Source of the DNA: Lonsdalea populi
GTDB lineage: Bacteria > Pseudomonadota > Gammaproteobacteria > Enterobacterales > Enterobacteriaceae
Reading direction: 5' to 3'
Length of the DNA stretch: 64,000 nt
NCBI RefSeq assembly: GCF_015999465.1
Contig: NZ_CP065534.1
Span: forward strand, 2,232,001 to 2,296,000
The notes beneath the pieces are model-generated. The model was not told the DNA's origin, did no database searches, and was given only the letters and a program-made list of their open reading frames with translations. Shown one piece after another: positions 56,486 to 64,000 of the stretch (position 1 is its first letter; each line of letters begins with the position of its first letter). Position numbers and translations under genes: made by a program.

Positions 56486-59122
56486 AATTTTTCCTTAACA
56501 CCCTTTAACTTTCACATTCATTCGCGACCGATGCCATCGCTTATTGTGTTTGTCGTGGTTAACTCAGCATCGTCCGCATTGTATTTTTCTGGGGCTTTGC
56601 GTGAAGGTCTTTAGCCTATCGTCCGCTGGCTCACCAGCCTGACTCAACGACGTTCGTCATCAGATTATCCGGCGTCAACACACCATGCAATTATTGATCC
56701 CCCAAACTACAGGCGCTGAACGGGATATTTATGCCGTTCTGATATCACAGTAAAAACAAGCCAAACCGACTAATTAATTCTTTTTATTTAATTAAAATCG
56801 CCGTCATCCATCATTTTTAACATATTAAAAACACACCTTACCAAATGCGTTCATTTATTTACCCTTTCCTCGTCCAATTTTTTACATTAATGAGGCTTTC
56901 AGCAAATCAATGTTTTTCCTTTGGGTCATTAAATAATATTTAACTTCATTCAAAAAAACGACGACATCCGCCCCATGCAGTTGTTTACACTGTTTTTTAC
57001 TTCTGGGTCGTCTCTCCGCCGTAAAAGTCATTCTTGAAAATATTGAAATGGAGCAGAAGGAAGTTCTGCCTCAGCAATTCTTTCTCCATCACTCTGACCT
57101 GATTTCGGTAATAAAACCATCGTGGTGTTATTGCCAATCCGGAGAGAATTGGCAGAAGAGAAACATTTGTAGCGGTAAGGCCGCTTTCATTAATGGCCTA
57201 TTAGCGAGGCCTATAAGTAATAAGAAATCGTAACTTAAGCGTAAAACATGACTCGGCGTCCTCATTGGGGCCTCTCTGCTGTCTACCTTACCGAGGGTAA
57301 TACAAAAAACTTATAATGAAGCCAGAAAAAACACCTGAATAACGTCAACAACCAGATAGTATAGATATAAACTAGCGGGTAAAAATAAGGCCAGGAGAAA
57401 ACGCATCACCGTAATATGCAAATGAAACCCAGTGTTGATTTACTGCTCATTTTTTCACCACGCATGATCTAAGTTAATTGCTTGCTTTAGAAGCGACCGG
57501 AGAGGATCTCATATGGGAAAACCTTCCTGATCGTGAGTGGGTACATCCAACAACGCGTTGAGATAAAAATTCAAAATAATATGTTACCGTTTCAGGCGAG
57601 ATGCCTTGTTATCTTAATTCCGTTACCTTTGCATAGTTTCAATTCATATCATATATATTTGAAGTAAAATAGCGATCTGCCAACGTGAATTATCCGTAAT
57701 ATTTATACCAACCTGGAATCTGATGCATTTCATTACACAGGATGTATTAGCCTATTTTATTCCCTCTTCAAAAGAATAAAACCCGGGCATCATACAGGGG
57801 AAAGAGTCAGCCACAGAAAAAATGTTTAAAAACTAATAAGTAAAACTTCACCGTATAATACCGCGAATATTAAATAAGCAGATATACGGTCCTTCATTTT
57901 TAGGCAACGGTATTACATCGCTAAAAAACCAGGAAATTAGTCTGGGTAGTAGAATAGTCATCCACTTATTACGAAAGCATCGAGATTTTGTAGACAACCT
58001 TCTAATTTGAGGCTTCATTTCCCCAAAAGATTTTATTTCACGTTTATCCAGCTGATAAAAAATTCTTCTATGATTTCTCACCACGAAGAGATTATTAATA
58101 GCTCAATATATTAATTGTTTGATTTTTAATAAGAAGATTTTAAATAAATACAGTCTAAGATTGTCATGAGTTACCCCTGAGCATTAGCTGGAAAAAGCCA
58201 TTTACTCCCCTCCCCTTTTGCATTTGTTTCTGGCAAAAAAAACGCGCGCTACCCAGGCCGGCGCACGCGTTCAAAGAATAAAAAAACGCCGACAAAAAAA
58301 GCGCTGCCGGCGGTCGACAACTGACGGCTCAGGTGACACTCGACGACATCGCGCTGCCGTAACCAGCATCACCGATGAGATAATCCTCCCATACAGGTGC
58401 GGATTAAATCATGACGAGCCTAACTATGTTTTAAATAATCGTATTAAAACAAAATTTGATAATAACCATACAATAAAAACGACCAATAATAGACTATGAT
58501 GATCCAGGGTTCAGGGGAGCCCGGGATATGAGTCACTCATTTCGCGCTTTATTGTTGCTCACGGAGTTGACTAACACTTGATAACAGAACCAATACCAGC
58601 GCGGTTCGGTGCGCCGGGACATCATAAAATAAAAAAAAGAAAAGTGATAGATAAATTTTCAATCCTTGAAAAAATATCACCCAATCGAATTTTCCAGACC
58701 CTGCCAGCATGGATTAAATAGCATAGAAAACAATGATTAACATCGTGTTAAATTACCCCCATCCAAAATAAAATCTATAAAGATATAATTGTAGCCCGCT
58801 AATAGATGGAATTTATGTTTTAACCGGGATTTGTTAATTGCTCAATAATTTACTTTTTTAATACCATCGTTATTATTTAATAGTAGTCACGAACGCGTTA
58901 TAAATCGGATAAAAACTAAGTTTATATTTTGTTTAGCGTTCGTTTAAATACCATTTGATAACCAGAACAGGGATTAAAAACATGGAGACAACCGTTACAT
59001 AAATAAAAATAACTCACAGAGGGTTCAACGCGGCAATATCAATAGCACCCTGCTAAATCGTGTCTAAACTTTAATGTCGAAAAGACGCCATTTTTCATCG
59101 AAGAAAGGACTTTTTGACTCAG
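56486..59122. other. 2.6-kb AT-rich region with no credible gene
   Basis: Long AT-rich tracts (for example 56760-56990, 57590-58140 and 58430-58960) are interrupted by short GC-richer islands (57000-57350, 58210-58400). Frames of 60-93 codons occur (57048, 57848 minus, 58218), but none has a good ribosome-binding site or a recognisable motif. It may be remnants of lost genes, a regulatory RNA region or acquired DNA. It ends at the NorR-type pseudogene. Confidence 0.6.
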
Positions 59123-59686
59123 ATGTTGAAGTTGTTGAATGCACCGATACCTCAGGTCGCGGATCTCTCGCGAGAGATGCCGTGTGAAGTCCGCCATCTG
59201 CGTTTATTGGATTCGCTGAATCCGCGCTAACGCGCCGTTCATCGTCATCAACTGCGCCGCTCTGCCCACCGTCTGCTGGAGAGCGTACTCTTTGGCCATG
59301 TGCGCAAGCTGCAACAGGTGATTAGCCGCGCCGCGCGGCGCGTGACGGGGAGGCCGGCGTCATATCCGGCCAAACGAGCGTCCTTCGTCACGATTAGCGA
59401 GAAAGACTTGGGGTTGGATACGCCTGAAAAGCTGCAGCATGACGTCGCGGCCAACGAACCGCAGCAGTTGGCCCCGCAAGAACATCTTCAGCAACATTTG
59501 CGCACGACGGTCGACGAATTCCAGAAGCAGCTCATCGAGCGTACTCTCCATAACTACCATGGCAATGTCTCGGCGGCGGCCCACGAGCTAGGTATCGCCC
59601 CAGGCAACTTGACGCATCTGGCGCACCGGTTAGGCATCGTGACTCAACCCGAAAAATCCCTTCTAACCGGCAATTCCGATCGCTAA
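59123..59686 (+). pseudogene. Collapsed NorR-type sigma-54-dependent activator
   Basis: Pieces of a NorR-like regulator follow in order but not in one frame. An N-terminal segment (MLKLLNAPIPQVADLSREMP, then LRLLDSL) ends in a stop. FIVINCAALP and LLESVLFGHVR come from the AAA+ domain, and KLQQVISRAARR is the conserved R-E-L-E-H-x-I-x-R-A segment. The last part (QEHLQQHLRTTVDEFQKQLIERTLHNYHGNVSAAAHELGIAPGNLTHLAHRLGI) is a complete Fis-type DNA-binding tail. About two thirds of the gene, including most of the ATPase core, is deleted. Confidence 0.85.
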
Positions 59687-60003
59687 TCTTACGTTCTATC
59701 GCCTCGTTCATTCGGACGGTGACCTCAGCTAAAGGTTTCGTTTAGCCGCCTGCGGCAGCACATATGCAATAAGACCATCATCCAGATGGGTTCCGGAATG
59801 TCCTTGATGGATAAACGCATTTTCTGTGCTGAACGGAGCCGTCGCAGCCAATGGACTTCCTGCACACCCCATCGGCACGGCAGAAAGCTCGACATGGCGA
59901 CAACGGCGAAGACATCGAAAGACAGCGGCATCCCGTCGAAAACGCGGAGACACCGTGCCGCGGTGGGATCACGGCCGGCGGGATACCGGCCATGATGAAG
60001 CAG
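59687..60003. other. Region between the NorR remnant and the second peptide-ABC operon
   Basis: 317 bp with no supported gene. Minus-strand frames (to 59729) read like scrambled coding DNA (for example FSTENAFIHQGHSGTHLDD) and may be a decayed gene, but no family could be named. I see no clear terminator for the downstream operon. Confidence 0.4.
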
Positions 60004-61518
60004 TTACTCTTTGACCGTATCTTCAAGGAAGAAGCGGCCCAACGGGTTCTGATAGAAGCCCTTGATGTTTTTACGGCTGACGTTGCGGTACGGGCTGTAG
60101 TACAGATCGATCCAGTTCACGTCGGCTTTCGCCATTTTCTGCAGGTCGATATACATCTGCTCACGCTTTTTAGGATCCACTTCCAAACGTGCCGCGGCGA
60201 CCAGCGCTTTTACTTTCTCGTTGTGGTAACGGGTCATGTAGTTCATGTTCGCGTCGTGACCCAGCACGAAAGTGGTTTTTTGATCCGGGTCGAGCACATC
60301 ATTGGTCCAGTACATGACGGAAATATCATAGTCGCCGGATACCAGCATGCCCCAGCTCTGGCTCGGATCCACCTTCTGCAACGTGACGGTCACACCGGCT
60401 TTAGCCAACTGCTGCTGCAACAAGATGGCGATTTGTTCGTCCACTTCATCGCCCGCATTCACTACGTAGTTCAGCTTCAGATTAGAAGCGCCCGCCTCTG
60501 CCAGCATTTTCTTGGCTTTTTCCACGTCATAAGGACGCTTCAGGTTGTTGGCATAGTGGTAAACCGCGCCGGCCGGGATGTAGGAGTTCGCCACCTGGCC
60601 ATAGCCGAAGGTCACGGTTTTCACGATGGCATCTTTGTCGATTGCGTAGTCCAGCGCCTGACGCACTTCCACTTTCGACAGCAGGCCGTGTTCGTGGTTG
60701 ATCAGCAGATGATCTTCACGGGTTGACGGGTCCAGATGGATGGCCAGATTCGGATCTTTTTGCAGGGAGACGATACGCGAGAACGGAACGTTGATCGCCG
60801 CATCCAGTTCGCCCGCCTGCACTTTCAGCATACGCGTGTTGTCGTCCGGAATGGTCTGCCACTCGACGCCATCCAGAGAAACCTTGTCCGCACGCCAGTA
60901 ATGCGGGTTTTTGACCAGCACCACACGGTCGCCGCGCAGCCACTCTTTCACGCTGAATGCGCCGGAGCCGACCGGTTTTTCCGCAAACGCTTCTTCGCCC
61001 ATCGCTTTCATCGCTTTTTCAGAGATGATGGACGCATTCGGTAAAGCCAGCTGAGACAGGAAAGGAACGGACGGCGCTTTCAGGGTAATGACCAGCGTAC
61101 GCGGATCCGGTGCTTCCACTTTATCCATCACCATGAACGGGTCGCGCCACAGCGAGTTTTCATTGTCGCGCAGGCGCAGCAGGCTAAATGCGGCGTCGCT
61201 GGCCGTCACCGGCGTACCATCGGAGAATACCGTGTCGCGGATTTTCAGCGTGTAAACTTTGCCGTCCGGAGAGATCGTCCAGCTTTCAGCCAGCGCGGGC
61301 TCCAGTTTGGTGCCGGTCTTGTCCACCCAGATCAGGCGGTCAAGCACGTTGGAAAACACCCAGTTGTCTTCATTCTGCGTGGTTCTAATCGGGTCGAAAC
61401 CGGTGCTGTCCTCGCGTCGTCCAATCGTCAGCACGCCTGCCGCTTGCGCCATCTCACTTGCCATACAAGCCGCCAGCAAAAGCCCGGCGGCCGCAACCTT
61501 TAAGTATTTACGCTTCAT
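60004..61518 (-). CDS. Family 5 solute-binding protein of a second peptide/opine ABC transporter
   Basis: A 504-residue periplasmic binding protein with a signal peptide (MKRKYLKVAAAGLLLAACMASEM-AQA) and mature start GVLTIGRREDSTGFDPIRTTQN. The SBP5 landmarks LAESWTISPDGKVYTLKIRD, KPVGSGAFSVKEW and RQALDYAIDKDAI are present. The ATG at 61518 is chosen for the GGGAA upstream; it overlaps the end of the upstream ATPase gene by 11 nt. Unusually, the binding-protein gene is last in the operon. The ligand is unknown. Confidence 0.9.
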   Translation of the reverse strand: MKRKYLKVAAAGLLLAACMASEMAQAAGVLTIGRREDSTGFDPIRTTQNEDNWVFSNVLDRLIWVDKTGTKLEPALAESWTISPDGKVYTLKIRDTVFSDGTPVTASDAAFSLLRLRDNENSLWRDPFMVMDKVEAPDPRTLVITLKAPSVPFLSQLALPNASIISEKAMKAMGEEAFAEKPVGSGAFSVKEWLRGDRVVLVKNPHYWRADKVSLDGVEWQTIPDDNTRMLKVQAGELDAAINVPFSRIVSLQKDPNLAIHLDPSTREDHLLINHEHGLLSKVEVRQALDYAIDKDAIVKTVTFGYGQVANSYIPAGAVYHYANNLKRPYDVEKAKKMLAEAGASNLKLNYVVNAGDEVDEQIAILLQQQLAKAGVTVTLQKVDPSQSWGMLVSGDYDISVMYWTNDVLDPDQKTTFVLGHDANMNYMTRYHNEKVKALVAAARLEVDPKKREQMYIDLQKMAKADVNWIDLYYSPYRNVSRKNIKGFYQNPLGRFFLEDTVKE

Positions 61519-62536
61519 CAAACATTCCCTCATTTAACGGATTAATGGCTTGTTCGCCCTTGTCGTCCAGCACGCAGGCGAAGGTATGACCGACAATGTG
61601 TCGGGTCTCTGGCGGCGCGCCATGTTGGCAGCGCGACAACGCATAAGGACACCGCGGGTGAAACGCGCAGCCTTCCGGCAAAGCCAGCGGGCTGGGCGGT
61701 TCGCCCGAAAGCGGATGGGCGGGCAGCGGCCGGTCGGGATCGATTTCCGGAATGGCGGTAATCAGCGCTGCGGTGTAAGGATGGCGCGGGTGGGTAAACA
61801 CCGCCTCGACCGGACCCGACTCCACAATGCGTCCCAGATACATCACGGCGACGCGGTCGCACAGGCGCCGCACTATCGCTAAATCGTGGGCGATGAACAA
61901 AATGGCGAGGCCCATTTTATCCCGTAGATCCATCAGCAGGTTGATGATCTGCCCTTGAATAGAGACGTCCAGCGCCGCCACGCACTCGTCGGCGACGATC
62001 AGCCGAGGCTCCAATGCCAGCGCCCGGGCAATACCGGCGCGCTGACACTGTCCTCCGCTCAGCGCATCGGGCCGCCGCAGGCCGTGTTCAGGATTCAATC
62101 CCACCAGAATTAACAGCTCTCTTACTCGTTCCTGGATCGCGGATTTCGGCACTTTGTGATGCACGCGCAGCACCTCGGCGATGCTGTTGCCAATGGTCTG
62201 GCGCGGATTCAGGGAGGAGAAAGGATCTTGGAAGATCATCGCCGTCTGCTGCCGCAATCGGGCGATTTCCTGTTTGCTGCCCGGCGTGATCGGCTCTCCG
62301 TCAAAGTACACGCGGCCGCCGATAGTCGGCTCCAGCTGGAGCAGCGCTCGCCCCAAGGTGCTTTTGCCGCTGCCGGACTCGCCGACCAAACCGAGCACTT
62401 CCCCGGCCTGAATGTGTAAGCTGACGCCGTTAACCGCGTGCAGACTCCGTTTATTAAAGAGAAAGCCGCCGACCGGGAAACTGACCTGCAGATTGTCCGC
62501 TGCCAGCAGCGGCGCCGTAGATTCAACCGGACTCAC
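61508..62536 (-). CDS. Peptide ABC transporter ATP-binding protein (DppF/OppF type)
   Basis: A 342-residue ATPase with Walker [12 protein letters not shown] near residue 53, the Q-loop [17 protein letters not shown], signature LSGGQCQRAGIARAL and Walker B LIVADECVAALDVS. The C-terminal CAFHPRCPYALSRC is the oligopeptide-transporter cysteine motif. The signature has Cys in SGGQC where Arg is usual, and the Walker B has DECVAALD where DEPVSALD is common, so it is somewhat divergent. Its start overlaps the previous gene's stop by one base. Confidence 0.9.
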   Translation of the reverse strand: MSPVESTAPLLAADNLQVSFPVGGFLFNKRSLHAVNGVSLHIQAGEVLGLVGESGSGKSTLGRALLQLEPTIGGRVYFDGEPITPGSKQEIARLRQQTAMIFQDPFSSLNPRQTIGNSIAEVLRVHHKVPKSAIQERVRELLILVGLNPEHGLRRPDALSGGQCQRAGIARALALEPRLIVADECVAALDVSIQGQIINLLMDLRDKMGLAILFIAHDLAIVRRLCDRVAVMYLGRIVESGPVEAVFTHPRHPYTAALITAIPEIDPDRPLPAHPLSGEPPSPLALPEGCAFHPRCPYALSRCQHGAPPETRHIVGHTFACVLDDKGEQAINPLNEGMFDEA

Positions 62537-63522
62537 TATAGACTCTCCTCGTGGTTCAGCGTGGCGAACGGGTGGTGGCAGGCGGCGCCGTGCGCGTGAT
62601 TCTGCATTTCACTGTACATATCGGGTCGAACCGCTTTGCAAATCTCCGTAGCGTAACCACAGCGGGGATGGAATCGACAGCCGCTGGGGAAATGTTCCGC
62701 CACCGGCGGCTGACCGTTGATGGTCGCCATCTGCCCGCTGCCGCCCGCGCTGACCGGCTGGCAGTCAATCAGTCCCTGCGTGTAAGGATGCAGGGCATCG
62801 CCCAGCACCTCGCGTTTGCCGCCCAGCTCGCACAGGCGTCCGGCATACATCACCGCGATGCGGTCACAGGTCTGCGCCACCACGCCCAGGTCGTGCGTAA
62901 TCAGGATAATCGCCACGCCGAGCCGGTCGCGCAGATCGCTCAGCAGCCGCAGAATTTGCATTTGCACCGTGACGTCCAACGCCGTCGTCGGCTCGTCGGC
63001 AATCAGGATTTTAGGCTCGGACGCCAGCGCCACGGCGATCATCGCCCGCTGACGCATCCCGCCGGAGAATTCATGAGGATAGTTGTGGATCCGCCGTTCG
63101 GGATCGGGAATCCCTACCTGCCGCAGCAGCTCCACCGCGTGCGCTTTCGCCTGACGGCGGCTGGCGCCGAAGTGCAGACGCCGGCTTTCGGCGATCTGCG
63201 CGCCGACGGTCATGACCGGATTCAGATGACTGGTCGGATTCTGGAAAATCATGCCGATCTCCCGGCCGCGCACGGCGGAAAGCGCCCGCTCCGACAGCGC
63301 GAGGATATCGCGCCCGTTAAGATTGATTTCGCCTGAGACCACGCGCAGCGCTTCTCCGGGGAGCAGCCGCATCATCGCGCGGCAGGTCACGGTCTTGCCG
63401 GAACCGCTCTCGCCCACCAGTCCGAGGATTTCGCCCTCGCGCAGCTCAAGTGAGACATCATCTACCAGCGCAGTTCCTTGCTGGTTAACGACCGTCAGAT
63501 GTGATAACGCCAGTAACGTCAC
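62536..63522 (-). CDS. Peptide ABC transporter ATP-binding protein (DppD/OppD type)
   Basis: A 328-residue ATPase with Walker A GESGSGKTVTC, Q-loop MIFQNPTSHLNPVMTVG, signature [11 protein letters not shown] and Walker [14 protein letters not shown]. The C-terminal CRFHPRCGYATEIC is typical of OppD/DppD. It overlaps the upstream permease gene by 4 nt (ATGA) and the OppF-type gene by one base, so the operon is tightly coupled. Confidence 0.92.
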   Translation of the reverse strand: MTLLALSHLTVVNQQGTALVDDVSLELREGEILGLVGESGSGKTVTCRAMMRLLPGEALRVVSGEINLNGRDILALSERALSAVRGREIGMIFQNPTSHLNPVMTVGAQIAESRRLHFGASRRQAKAHAVELLRQVGIPDPERRIHNYPHEFSGGMRQRAMIAVALASEPKILIADEPTTALDVTVQMQILRLLSDLRDRLGVAIILITHDLGVVAQTCDRIAVMYAGRLCELGGKREVLGDALHPYTQGLIDCQPVSAGGSGQMATINGQPPVAEHFPSGCRFHPRCGYATEICKAVRPDMYSEMQNHAHGAACHHPFATLNHEESL

Positions 63523-64000
63523 GGCCGTTCTCCCAATAGATCGCCCAACCCGTCCGCCAGCAGGCTAAAGCCCATCGCCAGCAGCACAATCGCCAGCCCC
63601 GGGAACGTGGTAATCCACCAGGCTGTGGTAATAAAACTTTGCCCTTCGGCCACCATCACGCCCCACTCCGCCGTAGGCGGCTGTACGCCCAATCCCAAAT
63701 AACTGATCGCGGCGCCATTGAGCAGCACCAGCACACAGTCGGACATGGCGAACACCACAGAGCCGGTCAGCGCGTTGGGCAGCAGATGGACGAAGAGAAT
63801 ACGCGGGTGGCTAAAACCCAGACTGCGCACCGCCAGCATGAAATCCCGGTGCTTCAACGACAGCACCTGTGCTCGCACCAGACGGGCGTAGGTTACCCAG
63901 CCCACCATCGCCATTGCGATATAAAAGCTGGCTAATCCCGGCCCTAAGACCGCGATAATCGACAGCATCAGCACCAAAAACGGAAACGCCAGAATGATGT
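63519..64000 (-). CDS. Peptide ABC transporter permease (DppC type), C-terminal part, cut by window edge
   Basis: The open frame continues past the right edge; about 160 C-terminal residues are visible. FPFLVLMLSIIAVLGPGLASFYIA, the EAA loop MLAVRSLGFSHPRILFVHLLP, SYLGLGVQPPTAEWGVMV and the terminal SLLADGLGDLL are typical of DppC-type permeases. A DppB-type partner should lie just beyond the window. Confidence 0.92.
   Translation of the reverse strand, partial: IILAFPFLVLMLSIIAVLGPGLASFYIAMAMVGWVTYARLVRAQVLSLKHRDFMLAVRSLGFSHPRILFVHLLPNALTGSVVFAMSDCVLVLLNGAAISYLGLGVQPPTAEWGVMVAEGQSFITTAWWITTFPGLAIVLLAMGFSLLADGLGDLLGERP

Noticed and set aside
55555..56614. Plus-strand frames running through the CTTTGGG repeat (LWALGFG repeats) and opposite the mutase gene
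   Set aside because: The repeat is open in all frames and gives a false long frame; the rest is antisense to the GpmA-like gene and has no ribosome-binding site.
57048..58499. Short frames of 60-93 codons in the AT-rich desert
   Set aside because: None has a suitable ribosome-binding site, recognisable motif or composition different from the surrounding noncoding DNA.

Overview
The window is about 64 kb of an enterobacterial chromosome of roughly 55% GC. Gene orders match Enterobacterales: divergent bioA/bioBFCD, yohJK-cdd, moeAB facing gsiABCD, and mtfA next to tRNA-Asn and tRNA-Ser(CGA). A cytokinin-type isopentenyltransferase, a coniferyl-aldehyde dehydrogenase and three peptide/opine-type ABC importers point to a plant-associated member, most likely Pectobacteriaceae (Brenneria, Lonsdalea or Dickeya). 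The genus is inferred, not proven.

Layout. 1-4.7 kb: biotin synthesis genes around a shared BirA-type operator, with bioD cut by the window edge. 4.8-8.9 kb: yohJ, yohK, cdd and maeA. 9-14.4 kb: a gsiABCD glutathione-importer operon. 14.7-16.7 kb: moeA-moeB. 16.8-21.6 kb: small redox, lipid-kinase and membrane proteins. 21.9-23.2 kb: a low-GC pair made of an unknown ORF followed by an adenylate isopentenyltransferase of the Tzs/Etz type, i.e. a probable cytokinin locus. 23.8-38.1 kb: a minus-strand run of twelve genes. It holds a YcsF/KipI/KipA (5-oxoprolinase-type) operon with its own biotin carboxylase and biotin carrier plus a permease, then a FadR-type regulator, a peptide importer and a cytoplasmic gamma-glutamyltransferase-like enzyme. 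A LysR regulator diverges from the head of this run.

39-47 kb looks like accessory DNA: an orphan acetolactate-synthase-like ThDP enzyme, and a two-component system convergent with a catecholate-type TonB receptor, with a Fur-box-like site at each promoter. Next come a decayed SnoaL/alpha-beta-hydrolase gene and a truncated P4-type integrase at the 3' side of tRNA-Asn. 47-56.5 kb returns to backbone (mtfA, tRNA-Ser, an EAL phosphodiesterase, an LpxL/LpxP acyltransferase, an aldehyde-detoxification operon and a GpmA-like mutase), with two decayed lipoprotein genes and a seven-copy 7-bp tandem repeat. 56.5-59.1 kb is an AT-rich stretch with no credible gene. A collapsed NorR-type activator follows, then a second dipeptide/opine-type ABC operon that runs off the right edge.

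The genes most worth attention are the cytokinin pair, which carries a perfect 15-bp inverted repeat inside its first ORF, and the carboxylase-equipped oxoprolinase operon beside the gamma-glutamyl/peptide-uptake operon. The latter two could together form a route from gamma-glutamyl or lactam compounds to glutamate. At least five pseudogenes show active gene decay.
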